From contig NC_053037.3 of the NCBI RefSeq assembly GCF_002575655.3, positions 506,238,544-506,302,543 of the forward strand: a stretch of 64,000 nucleotides of DNA, read 5' to 3'. The DNA is from Aegilops tauschii subsp. strangulata (lineage: Eukaryota; Streptophyta; Magnoliopsida; Poales; Poaceae). A model generated the notes under the pieces. That model saw nothing but the letters and a program-made list of their open reading frames with translations. It was not told where the DNA came from and did not search any database. The stretch's first letter is position 1, and each line of letters starts with the position of its first letter. A program made the translations under genes and the position numbers. This document shows positions 46,688 to 56,831 of this stretch, one piece after another.

Positions 46688-47270
46688 TGATACGTCTCCA
46701 ACGTATCTATAATTTTTTATTGTTCCATGCTATATTATATTCTGTTTTGGACATTATTTGGCTTTATTATACACTTTTATATTATTTTTGGGACTAACCT
46801 ATTAACCGGAGGCCCAGCCCAGAATTGCTGTTTTTTGCCTATTTCAGAGTTTCGCAGAAAAAGAATATCAAACGGAGTCCAAACGGAATGAAACCTTCGG
46901 GAACGTGATTTTCGGAACGAACATGATCCAGAGGACTTGGACCCTACGTCAAGACATCAACCAGGAAGGCACGAGGTAGGGGGTGCGCCCTCCACCCTCG
47001 TGGGCCCCATGTTGCTCCACCGATGTACTTCTTCCTCCTATATATACCTACGTACCCCCAAACTACCAGATACGGAGCCAAAAACCTAATTGCACCGCCG
47101 CAACCTTCTGTACCCGTGAGATCCCATCTTGGGGCCTTTTCCGGAGCTCCGCCGGAGGGGGCATCGATCACGGAGGGCTTCTACATCAACACCATAGCCT
47201 CTCCGATGATGTGTGAGTAGTTTACCGCAGACCTTCGGGTCCATAGTTATTAGCTAGATGGCTTCTTCTC
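46688..47270 (+). repeat. G4 3' LTR, truncated
   Basis: The first 583 bp of the LTR are followed by the duplication junction. It differs from the 5' LTR at many sites (for example ACCAGGAAGG for ACCAGCAAGG, TGTACCCGTG for TGTACACGTG), and lacks the poly-C stretch. Confidence 0.85.
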
Positions 47271-47281
47271 TCCATAGTTAT
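47271..47281 (+). other. Duplication junction with filler
   Basis: TCCATAGTTAT at 47271-47281 repeats the same 11 bases at 47240-47250 just upstream, and its end overlaps TTATAATC of the Angela LTR. Neither parent sequence has it at this point, so it looks like filler copied during break repair. Confidence 0.7.
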
Positions 47282-47695
47282 AATCACCCAGTTACGTTGT
47301 GATGTTTGATAGCACACAAAGTGTTCCTTCGGTATTCGGGAGTTGCATAATCTCATAGTCATAGGAACATGTATAAGTCATGAAGAAAGCAATAGCAACA
47401 TACTAAACGATCAAGTGTTAAGCTAACGGAATGGGTCAAGTCAATCACATCATTCTCTAATGATGTGATCTCGTTAATCAAATGACAACTCATGTCTATG
47501 GCTAGGAAACTTAACCATCTTTGATTCAACGAGCTAGTCAAGTAGAGGCATACTAGTGACACTCTGTTTGTCTATGTATTCACACATGTACTAAGTTTCC
47601 GGTTAATACAATTCTAGCATGAATAATTAACATTTATCATGAAATAAGGAAATAAATAATAACTTTATTATTGCCTCTAGGGCATATTTCCTTCA
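47278..47695 (-). repeat. Angela-like LTR fragment, second copy
   Basis: 418 bp, near-identical to 38398-38815; the LTR start at 47695 again abuts RT. Confidence 0.9.
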
Positions 47696-48882
47696 CTTAA
47701 ACCATTACCTAATACTCTTAAATATGCTTATCTTGATGAAAAGAATATATATCTTGTTATTATTAGTGCTAACCTTTCAGAGTAGGAAGAAGAGAAATTA
47801 TTGAAAACTCTGAAGAAGCACCGTGCTGCTATTGGATATACTCTTGATGATCTTAAGGTCATTAGTCCCACTCTATGCCAGCACAAAATAAAATTGGAGA
47901 AAGACGCTAAACCGGTTGTTGATCACCAACGATGGTTAAATCCTAAGATGAAAGAAGTGGTAAGAAAGGAAATACTAAAGCTTCTGGAGGCAGGTATAAT
48001 TTATCCTATTGCTGATAGTCAGTGGGTAAGTCCTGTCCATTGTGTCCCTAAGAAGGGAGGTATTACTGTTGTTCCTAATGATAAAGATGAATTGATCCCA
48101 CAAAGAATTGTTACAGGTTATAGAATGGTAATTGACTTCAGCAAATTAAATAAAGCTACTAAAAAGGATCATTACCCTTTACCTTTTATTGACCAAATGC
48201 TAGAAAGATTATCCAAACATACACATTTTTGCTTTCTAGACGGTTATTCTGGTTTCTCTCAAATACCTGTGTCAAAAGAGGATCAGGAAAAGACCACTTT
48301 TACTTGCCCTTTCAGTACCTTTGCTTATAGATGTATGCCTTTTGGTTTATGTAATGCACCTGCTACCTTCCAAAGATGTATGACTGCTATATTCTCTGAC
48401 TTTTGTGAAAAGATTTTTGAGGTTTTCATGGATAATTTTTCCATGTATGGAACTTCTTTTGATGATTGCTTAAGCAACCTTGATCGAGTTTTGCAGAGAT
48501 GTGAAGAAACTAATCTTGTCTTAAATTGGGAGAAGTGCCACTTTATGGTTAATGAAGGTATTGTCTTGGGGCATAAAATTTCTGAAAGAGGTATTGAATT
48601 TGATAAACCCAAAGTTGATGCTATTGAAAAGATGTCGTGTCCTAAGGACCTTAAAGGTATAAGAAGTTTCCTTGGTCATGCCGGTTTTTATAGGAGGTTC
48701 ATTAAAGACTTCTCAAAAATTTATAGGCCTCTGCTAATCTCTTACAAAAAGATGTTCCTTTTGTCTTTGATGATGATTGTGTAGAAGCATTTGAAATACT
48801 TAAGAAAGCCTTGATTTCTAAACCTATTGTTCAGCCACCTGATTGGAATTTACCTTTTGAAATTATGTGTGACGCTAGTGAT
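47696..48882 (+). pseudogene. G3 reverse transcriptase, second copy
   Basis: It encodes the same 327-residue sequence as 38921-39904, including the FMDN active-site loss and the stop before 47801, so these mutations are older than the duplication. It ends with the TSD GTGAT at 48878-48882. Confidence 0.9.
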
Positions 48883-50471
48883 TGATACGTCTCCAATGTA
48901 TCTATAATTTTTGATTATTCCATGCTATATTATATTCTGTTTTGGACATTATTGGGCTTTATTATACACTTTTATATTATTTTTGGGACTAACCTATTAA
49001 CCGGAGGCCCAGCCCAGAATTGCTGTTTTTTTTGCCTATTTCAGAGTTTCACAGAAAAAGAATATCAAACGGAGTCCAAACGGAATGAAACCTTCGGGAA
49101 CGTGATTATCGGAATGAACGTGATCCAGAGGACTTGGACCCTACGTCAAGACATCAACCAGCAAGGCACGAGGTAGGGGGCGCGCCTACCCCCCCCCCCA
49201 GGGCACGCCCTCCACCCTCATGGGCCCCACGTTGCTCCACCGACATACTTCTTCCTCATATATATACCTACGTACCCCCAAACTACCAGATACGGAGCCA
49301 AAAACCTAATTGCACCGCCGCAACCTTCTGTACACGTGAGATCCCATCTTGGGGCCTTTTCCGGAGCTCCGCCGGAGGGGGCATCGATCACGGAGGGCTT
49401 CTACATCAACACCATAGCCTCTCCGATGATGTGTGAGTAGTTTACCGCAGACCTTCGGGTCCATAGTTATTAGCTAGATGGCTTCTTCTCTCTTTTTGGA
49501 TCTCAATACAATGTTCTCCCCCTCTCTCGTGGAGATCTATTCGATGTAATCTTCTTTTGCGGTGTGTTTGTTGAGACCGATGAATTGTGGGTTTGTGATC
49601 AAGTTTATCTATGAACAATATTTGAATCTCCTCTGAATTCTTTTATGTATGATTGGTTATCTTTGCAAGTCTCTTCGAATTATCAGTTTGGTTTGGCCTA
49701 CTAGATTGATCTTTCTTGCAATGGGAGAAGTGCTTAGCTTTGGGTTCAATCTTGCAGTGCTCGATCCCAGTGACAGTAGGGGAAACGACACGTATTGTAT
49801 TGTTGCCATCGAGGATAACAAGATGGGGTTTACATCATATTGCATGAGTTTATCCCTCTACACCATGTCATCTTACTTAAAGCGTTACTCTGTTCTTATG
49901 AACTTAATACTCTAGATGCATGCTGGATAGCGGTCGATGTGTGGAGTAATAGTAGTAGATGCAGGCAGGAGTCGGTCTACTTGTCTCGGACGTGATGCCT
50001 ATATACATGATCATACCAAGATATTCTCATAACTATGCTCAGTTCTGTCAATTGCTCAACAGTAATTTGTTCACCCACCGTAATACTTATGCTCATGAGA
50101 GAATCCACTAGTGAAACCTATGGGCCCCGGGTCTATTTTCCATCATATTAATCTTCCAACAACAAGCTATTTCCATGGCCTTTTATTTTGCTTTTATTTT
50201 ACTTTGCATCTTTATCATAAAAATACCAAAAATATTATCTTATCATATCTATCAGATCTCACTCTCGTAAGTGACCGTGAAGGGATTGACAACCCCTTTA
50301 TTGCGTTGGTTGCGAGGATTTATTTGTTTGTGTAGGTGCGAGGGACTTGTGCGTGGTCTCCTACTGGATTGATACCTTGGTTCTCAAAAACTGAGGGAAA
50401 TACTTACGCTACTTTGCTGGATCACCCTTTCCTCTTCAAGGGAAAACCAACGCAGTGCTCAAGAGGTAGGA
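48883..50471 (+). repeat. G4-family solo LTR, mosaic
   Basis: The 1589-bp LTR is flanked by GTGAT on both sides (48878-48882 and 50472-50476), with no interior. Its first ~715 bp match the G4 5' LTR with one substitution and one C-run difference, while the remainder differs at about 25 positions. It ends GTAGGA instead of GTAGCA. After the right TSD, G3 pol resumes in the right frame. Confidence 0.88.
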
Positions 50472-51067
50472 GTGATTATGTTGTAGGTGCTATTCTAGGA
50501 CAAAGAGTTGATAAGAAATTAAATGTTATCCAATATGCTAGTAAAACTCTAGAAAGTGACCAGAGAAATTACGCTACTACTGAAAAGGAATTCTTAGCAG
50601 TTATATTTGCTTGTGATAAGTTCAGACCTTATATTGTTGATTATAAAGTAACTGTTCACACTGATCATGCTGCTATTAAATATCTTATGGAAAAGAAAGA
50701 TGCCAAACCTAGACTTATTGGATGGGTTCTCTTACTACAAGAATTTGATTTGCATATTATTGATAGAAAGGGAGCTGAGAACCCCGTTGCAGACAACTTA
50801 TCTAGGTTGGAGAATGTTCTTGATGACCCACTACCTATTGATGATAGCTTTCCTGATGAACAATTAGCTGTCATAAATGCTTCTCATGCTGCTCCATGGT
50901 ATGCTGATTATGCTAATTACATTGTTGCTAAATTTATACCACCTAGTTTCACATACCAGCAAAAGAAAAAGTTTTTCTATGATTTAAGGCATTACTTCTG
51001 GGATGACCCACACCTTTATAAAGGAGTAGATGGTGTTATTAGACATTGTGTACCTGAGCATGAATAG
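50472..51067 (+). pseudogene. G3 RNase H
   Basis: The frame resumes at the codons after CDASD and runs through [50 protein letters not shown] and [11 protein letters not shown], a Ty3/gypsy-type RNase H and linker, to HCVPEHE and a stop at 51065-51067. It removes RNA template in the replication of the element. A frameshift and stop separate it from integrase. Confidence 0.85.
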
Positions 51068-52229
51068 GAAAGATCCTACGCAAGTGTCACTCCGAGGCTT
51101 ATGGAGGACACCACGCTGGAGATAGAACTGCACATAAGGTATTGCAATCCGGTTTTTATTGGCCTACTCTTTTCAAGGACGCCCGTAAGTTTGTCTTGTC
51201 TTTTGATGAATGTCAAAGAATTAGTAATATTAGTAGACATCAAGAAATGCCTATGAACTATTCACTTGTTATTGAACCATTTGATGTTTGGGGCTTTGAT
51301 TATATGGGACCTTTTCCTTCCTCTAACGGGTATACACATATTTTAGTTGCTGTTGATTATGTTACTAAGTGGGTAGAAGCTATTCCAACTAGTAGTGCTG
51401 ATCATAACACCTCTATTAAGATGCTTAAAGAAGTTATTTTTCCGAGGTTTGGAGTCCCTAGATACTTAATGACTGATGGTGGTTCACATTTTATTCATGG
51501 TGGTTTTCATAAAATGCTTGCTAAGTATGATGTTAACCATAGAATTGCATCTCCATACCACCCACAATCTAGTGGTCAAGTAGAACTAAGTAATAGAGAA
51601 ATTAAATTAATTTTGCAAAAGACTGATAATAGATCTAGAAAGAATTGGTCCAAGAAACTTGATGATGCATTATGGGCCTATAGAGCTGCATATTAAAATC
51701 CTATGGGTATGTCTCCGTATAAAATGGTTTATGGAAAAGCATGTCACTGACCTCTCGAACTAGAACATAAGGCATATTGGGCCATTAAAGAGCTCAATTA
51801 TGATTTCAAACTTGCCGTGAGAAGAGACTATTTGACATTAGCTCACTTGATGAGTGGAGAACCAAGGCCTATGAGAATGTCAAACTATTTAAAGAAAAAG
51901 TTAAAAGATGGCATGACAAAAGGATACAAAAGCGTGAGTTTAATGTAGGTGATTATGTTTTGTTATACAACTCTCGTTTAAGATTTTTTGCAGGAAAACT
52001 TCTCTCTAAATGGGAAGGTCCTTACGTTATCGAGGAGGTCTATCGTTCCGGTGCCATAAAAATCAACAACTTCGAAGGCACAAATCCCAAGGTGGTGAAC
52101 GGTCAAAGAATCAAACATTATATCTCAGGTATTCCCATAAATGTTGAAACCAATGTTATTGAAACCGTAACCCCGGAGGAGTACATAAGGGACACTTTCC
52201 AGCACGTTTCAGACTCCAAAAAGGAATAG
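51068..52229 (+). pseudogene. G3 integrase, broken
   Basis: The zinc domain is frameshifted at its start (51068-51141). The core frame 51142-51696 contains WGFDYMGPFPSSNGY, LMTDGGSHFIHGG and SSGQVELSNREIK, giving D-D-E; one of the paired zinc Cys is Phe (SFDEC). A TAA at 51694-51696 and a further stop near 51750 break it, and the C-terminal domain (51960-52229) has LLSKWEGPYVIEEVYRSGAI. The pol end is at 52229. Confidence 0.85.
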
Positions 52230-52344
52230 GTATGTGGTACGGTAAGTAAACCGACTCCAAAATAGTTCTAACATCAATTTTTCTCCGTTTTGGAATATTT
52301 AAGAAAATAGGAAAATAAGAAGTAGTACGGAAAGGACACTAGGC

Positions 52345-52453
52345 ATCCACGAGGGTGGAGGGCGCGCCCCCTGCCTCGTGGGCACCTCGTGCCATCCGAA
52401 CTCCATTTTCTTGCATGATACTTCTTTTGGTCAGTAAAAATTCATTATATAAT
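52345..52453 (+). promoter_or_regulatory. LTR-like GC module and TATA box before G3 ORF3
   Basis: GAGGGTGGAGGGCGCGCCCC and TGCCTCGTGGGC at 52348-52382 resemble part of the G3 LTR (30926-30976), and ATTATATAAT at 52444-52453 is a TATA-like box 83 bases before the ATG at 52536. This could be an internal promoter; no transcription evidence. Confidence 0.4.
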
Positions 52454-52510
52454 CTCCCGAAGGTTTTGGCCACCTTACCACGACACAATCCTCTGTTTTT
52501 GTTTTGAGTT

Positions 52511-52520
52511 GTTTCTACAG
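52511..52520 (+). other. Candidate 3' splice site before ORF3
   Basis: A T-rich tract ending GTTTCTACAG sits 15 bases before the ATG at 52536, a good plant acceptor. It offers a spliced subgenomic RNA as another way to express ORF3. Confidence 0.4.
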
Positions 52521-52535
52521 CAGATTTAGAGCAAG

Positions 52536-52955
52536 ATGTCATCTCAGGACTCCGACGGAGAGAGCTATGTCTCACATCTCATCGCTGACCCAAATACCTA
52601 TGGGGACCTATCTCCTTATGGTAGAACTACGGATGATGAGGAGGATGCTCATTTGATGAGGATCGATGATTCAAGTTCGGAGGAGGAGGATATTCCTCTA
52701 CCTCAACCTGGGGATATGCACGTGAAGTTCAAGAAGTCTAGTCTCCCTAAGAGGGCTAACCAGTCTAATAACCGATCTATTCCTTCTCGTTTCCGGCAGA
52801 AAAGCAAAGGAGATTTATGTGACAAGATCTTGAAGCTGGAGTTGGAGGTCGATGATTTAAAGGAGGAAATTGCTCTCCTCAACTACAATATGAAAAAGAT
52901 GAAGGCACAATTGTCATCACCACCACCATCTTCTTCACGACCAAAGGAGAACTGA
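52536..52955 (+). CDS. G3 ORF3, acidic coiled-coil protein of unknown role
   Basis: The 139-codon frame is intact, unlike the pol genes. Residues about 1-55 are acidic and Ser-rich (DDEEDAHLMRIDDSSSEEED), 65-95 basic (FKKSSLPKRANQSNNRS), and 95-130 form a heptad-like helix (DKILKLELEVDDLKEEIALL). The tail is Pro/Ser rich. It follows integrase where some plant gypsy elements carry an env-like or accessory ORF, but I see no signal peptide or membrane segment, so env is not supported. Confidence 0.55.
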   Translation: MSSQDSDGESYVSHLIADPNTYGDLSPYGRTTDDEEDAHLMRIDDSSSEEEDIPLPQPGDMHVKFKKSSLPKRANQSNNRSIPSRFRQKSKGDLCDKILKLELEVDDLKEEIALLNYNMKKMKAQLSSPPPSSSRPKEN

Positions 52956-54041
52956 GTATCGGGTATGGGCACTCCCCTTGGCAACTGCCAAGCTTGCGGG
53001 AGGTGCCCCGGTATCGTATCACCATCACACTCCTATATTTACCGTTTTTCTTAGTTCGATCCTTTTGGTTATATCTTGATCTAGTAGAATAAAGTTTAGT
53101 ATGATCTAGCTTTGAGTTTTTGTGTTGATCCTTATCTATGTAATCGAGTCCATGAGCTATATATAATAAAGATTAGTTTTGAGTTGAGGGCTTTGCTATC
53201 TTGCTATGATCTTGAGGGAATAAAAGAAAGAATAAAAAGAAATAAAGAGATCATATTGATTTTATGGAGAGTAATGACTTCACATATAAAGAGTATGATG
53301 AATAAAAGTTGTTGAGAGCTGACAAACATAGTTTTGGTCATCGTTGCAATTAATAGGAAGTAATAAAGAAAGAGGGGTTTTCACATATAAATATACTATC
53401 TTGGACATCTTTTATGATTGTGAGCACTCATTAAAATATGACATGCTAAAAAGTTGATGTTGGACAAGGAAGACAACGTAATGGGTTATGTCTTCTTATA
53501 CCCGAAATAAATTATATTGTCATGGATCATCCAACATGTTGAGCTTGCCTTTCCCCCTTATGCTAGCCAAATTCTTTGCACCAAGTAGAGATACTACTTG
53601 TGCTTCTAAATATCCTTAAACCCAGTTTTGCCATGAGAGTCCACCATATCTACCTATGGATTGAGTAAGATCCTTCAAGTAAGTTGTCATTGCGGCAAGC
53701 AATAAAAATTGCTCTCTAAATATGTATGATCTATTAGTGTGGAGAAAATAAGCTTTATACGATCTTGTGATATGGAAGAAATAAAAGCGATGGACTGCAT
53801 AATAAAGGTCCCTATCACAAGTGGCAATATAAAGTGACATTCTTTTGCATTAAGATTTTGTGCATCCAACCATAAAAGAACATGACAACCTCTGCCTCCC
53901 TCTGCGAAGGGCCTATCTTTTATTTTTGTCTTATGCCTTATACAAGAGTCATGGTGATGTTCACCTTTCCTTTTTACACTTTATCCTTTGGCAAGCACTA
54001 TGTGTTGGAAAGATCCTGATATATATATCCAATTGGATGTG
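52956..54041 (+). other. G3 3' non-coding region, left part
   Basis: AT-rich, without a supported ORF. CCAAGCTTGCGGGAGGTGCCCC at about 52988-53009 resembles the polypurine-like modules of G1/G4. The last five bases, ATGTG, are the left TSD of solo LTR U. Confidence 0.5.
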
Positions 54042-55716
54042 TGAAAGGATCGATATAGTTGAGTAGAGGGGGGGTGAATAGGCAACTAACAATTTTTAGC
54101 TTTTCTTTACCAATTTAAACTTTGCACCAAAGTAGGTTGTCTAGATATGCAACTAGGTGAGCAACCTATATGATGCAACAACAACAAGTACACAAGCAAG
54201 CAAGGGATATAACACAAATAAGTTTGCACAAGTAAAGGCACGAGATAACCAAGAGTGGAGCCGGTGAAGACGAGGATGTGTTACCGAAGTTCCTTCCTTT
54301 GAAGGGAAGTACGTCTCTGTTGGAGCGGTGTGGAGGCACAATGCTCACCAAGAAGCCACTAGGGCCACCGTAATCTCCTCACGCCCTCACACAATGCGAG
54401 ATGCCGTGATTCCACTATTGGTGCCCTTGGAGGCGGCGACCGGACCTTTACAAACAAGGTTGGGGCAATCTCCAAAACTTAATTGGAGGCTCCCAACGAC
54501 ACCACGAAGCTTCACCACAATGGAATATGGCTCTGTGGTGACCTCAACCGTCTAGGGTGCTCAAACACCCAAGAGTAACAAGATCCGCAAGTTATTAGAG
54601 GGGGGAATCAAATTTCTCTTGGTGGAAGTGTAGATCGGGGCCTTCTCAACCAATCCCTAAAGAATCAACAAGTTTGAGTGGCTAGGGAGAGAGATCAGGC
54701 AAAAATGGAGATTAGAGCAACAATGGAGCTTGGGGATGGAAGAGGTGGTCAACTTGGAGAAGAAGACTCCCCTTATATAGTGCAAGAACAAATCCAACCG
54801 TTATCCACTAACTCAGCACGCGACGAGCGGTACTACCGAACGGGACCACGGTACTACCGCAGGGTACTGTAGTACTACCGCTGGCGCAGCAGGAGCTAGA
54901 CCAGTCTGTGGCAAGGGCGGTAGAACCGCTGGAGCGGTACTACCGCATCCCCTTGCGGTACTACCGCAAGGCAGGGTTGGTCTAGACTGAGAAGGCACGG
55001 ACGTATAAAAATACATCCGTAGCAACTTCCGCTGAGTTCCGATCCATGCAAAAATCCGACACGGTACTACCGCACCTGGCAAGCAGTACTACCGCGTAGA
55101 GCGCGGATGTAAAAAATTACATTCACCCCTACTTCCGCTCATGTTGCTGTGCCAGGCCAGGGCTCACGGTACTACCGCGCCCATGGGGCGGTACTACCGC
55201 GTAGGGCGCGGATTAAAAAATTACATCCGCCCCTATAGCCGCTCGAGCAGCTGAGCCTAGCCAGAGGCCACGGTACTACCGCTACCAAGGAGCGATACTA
55301 CCGTGAGTACCTGCGGTACTACCGCGCCTACGGTCGGTACTACCGCTTGGAAGAGCAGTACTACCGCATGCCCCCAGAACAACAACACTAGGAGTCCTTC
55401 ATTTTGCAAAGACACGGAGAAACAGAGGATTCCCCAAAGAGCCAAAGGAAAGGCGGTGCAAAAAGGAACAGACATGTACGTGTTGATTCCACCCAAACCT
55501 TTCCAACGTGGACCCCCTCTTAATAGTACGGCTTTCCTACGACTCAAATCCACCGAAAAGAAACGTAGAGAAACACCGTCTTCAATAGTCTTCGAGGGGC
55601 ACCAAATCGTCTTGTGCCTAGTCATGATATGTCTTAAAAGCTCAATGCACACGATTAGTCCGCAAATGCATTGTCATCAATCACCAAAACAACTAAGGGA
55701 TAAAAATGCCCTTACA
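54042..55716 (+). repeat. U, solo LTR (1675 bp)
   Basis: TGAAAGGATCG... to ...ATGCCCTTACA, flanked by a perfect 5-bp TSD ATGTG (54037-54041 and 55717-55721). TG/CA ends plus 5-bp TSD and no interior make it a solo LTR. A TATATAG lies at 54774-54780. The segment 54831-55366 holds a striking periodic array. I cannot assign superfamily. Confidence 0.8.
54831..55366 (+). repeat. 21-bp phased GGTACTACCGC array with 105-bp higher order
   Basis: TACTACCG occurs 14 times, at 54831, 54852, 54873, 54938, 54959, 55065, 55087, 55170, 55192, 55274, 55296, 55317, 55338 and 55359, plus a variant at 54921. Most neighbours are 21-22 bases apart. The full unit GCGGTACTACCGC is a near-dyad (arms GCGGTA/TACCGC). 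A second hairpin module, CGGATGTAAAAAATTACAT-type, recurs at 54998, 55104 and 55209, spaced 105-106 bases. Confidence 0.9.
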
Positions 55717-55721
55717 ATGTG

Positions 55722-56187
55722 GGTTTTCATAAAGCATTATTGTTGACATTACCCTTGAGGTAAAAGGTTGGGAGGCAAAACTATAAGCCCCTATCTTTCT
55801 CTGTGTCCGATTAAAACTTCATACCCATAAGTATTGCGTGAGTGTTAGCAATTGTGAAAGACTAAATGATAGTCGAGTATGTGGACTTGCTGAAAAGCTC
55901 TTATATTGACTCTTTCCGATGTTATGATAAATTGCAATTGCTTCAATGACTGAGATTATAGTTTGTTAGTTTTCAATGAAGTTTCTGATTCATACTTTAC
56001 ATTGTGAATAGATTGTTACTTTAGCATAAGAAATCATATGACAATATATATGTTGCTATTCTAAGAATGATCATGATGCCCTCTTGTCCGTATTTTATTT
56101 TATCGACACCTCCATCTCTAAACATGTGGACATATTTTTCAATATGGCTTCCGCTAGAGGACAAGCGAGGTCTAAGCTTGGGGAAGT
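55722..56187 (+). other. G3 3' non-coding region, right part, with polypurine tract
   Basis: No ORF. It ends with the polypurine tract TAAGCTTGGGGAAGT (56173-56187) directly before the 3' LTR. Confidence 0.7.
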
Positions 56188-56248
56188 TGATACGTCCATT
56201 TTGCATCATGCTTTTATATAGATATTTATTGCATTATGGGTTGTTACT
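56188..56248 (+). repeat. G3 3' LTR, first 61 bp
   Basis: It matches the first 61 bases of the G3 5' LTR with a few changes and is cut by G5 at 56249. Confidence 0.85.
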
Positions 56249-56831
56249 TGATACGTCTCCAACGTATCTATAATTTTTTATTGTTCCATGCTATTATATT
56301 ATCTGTTTTGGATGTTTAATGGGCTTTATTATACACTATTATATTATTTTTGGGACTAACCTACTAACCAAAGGCCCAGTGCAAATTGCTGTTTTTTTGC
56401 CTATTTCAGTGTTTCGCAGAAAAGGAATATCAAACGGAATCCAAACGGAATGAAACCTTCGGGAGAGTTATTTTTGGAACAAACGCAATCCAGGAGACTT
56501 GGAGTGGACGTCAAGGAAGCAACGAGGAAGCCACGAGGCAGGGAGGCGCGCCCCCCACCCTCGTGGGCCCCTCGTGGCTCCCCTGGCCGACTTCTTTCAC
56601 CTATATATATTCATATACCCCGAAAACATCCAGGAGCACCACGAAACCCTATTTCCACCGCCGCAACCTTCTGTACCCGTGAGATCCGATCTTGGGGCCT
56701 TTTCGGGCGCTCCGCCGGAGTGGGAATCGGTCACGGAGGGCTTCTACATCAACACCATAGCCTCTCTGATGATGTGTGAGTAGTTTACCACAGACCTTCG
56801 GGTCCATAGTTATTAGCTAGATGGCTTCTTC
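56249..56831 (+). repeat. G5 LTR fragment (G1/G4 family)
   Basis: TGATACGTCTCCAACGTATC start, 583 bp, with the GGCGCGCC module near 56546 and TATATAT at 56601-56608. It is cut at 56832 by F1, after the same GGCTTCTTC text seen in the G4 LTR. Confidence 0.85.

Larger units (their letters stand above)
40003..47270 (+). mobile_element. G4, gag/protease-only gypsy-type element
   Basis: 5' LTR 40003-41594, primer site, gag-protease 41816-43892, 2.8 kb non-coding, polypurine tract 46673-46686, 3' LTR 46688-47270 (truncated by the duplication junction). Left TSD GTGAT is at 39998-40002; the matching right copy is found after the solo LTR at 50472-50476. Same family and plan as G1. No RT, RNase H or integrase. 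Confidence 0.88.
38398..47277 (+). repeat. Tandem duplication, first unit (8880 bp)
   Basis: The unit runs from inside the Angela-like LTR, through G3 RT and all of G4, to inside G4's 3' LTR. The second unit starts at 47278 and keeps a constant offset of 8880 through LTR, RT and the LTR at 48883. In the 1605 bases of Angela LTR plus RT I see one substitution (C at 38418-38422 region versus T), and the 327-codon RT proteins are identical. The second unit then lacks the G4 interior. Confidence 0.9.
30646..56248 (+). mobile_element. G3, gypsy retrotransposon with many nested insertions
   Basis: It begins with a complete LTR (30646-32160), a primer site and the gag start, continues after insertions with RT (38816-40002), RNase H and integrase (50472-52229), an extra 3' ORF (52536-52955), polypurine tract and 61 bp of 3' LTR (56188-56248). 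Nested within are C2, an Angela-like element, G4, a tandem duplication and a solo LTR. The stretch from gag residue ~63 to the RT start is missing, apparently deleted with parts of the insertions. It inserted into G2. Confidence 0.85.

Noticed and set aside
38398..50471. Treating the duplicated RT copies as two separate retrotransposons
   Set aside because: Near-identity extends through non-homologous neighbours (Angela LTR, RT and G4 LTR) at one constant offset, so it is one duplicated block. An assembly artefact remains possible and is stated as such.
52536..52955. Calling G3 ORF3 an envelope protein
   Set aside because: There is no signal peptide, transmembrane segment or glycoprotein-like Cys pattern; only position after pol would support it.
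54831..55366. Regular repeats that could suggest a CRISPR array
   Set aside because: Repeat units are short and partly diverged, spacers are about 8-13 bases, and the context is a plant LTR with a TSD.
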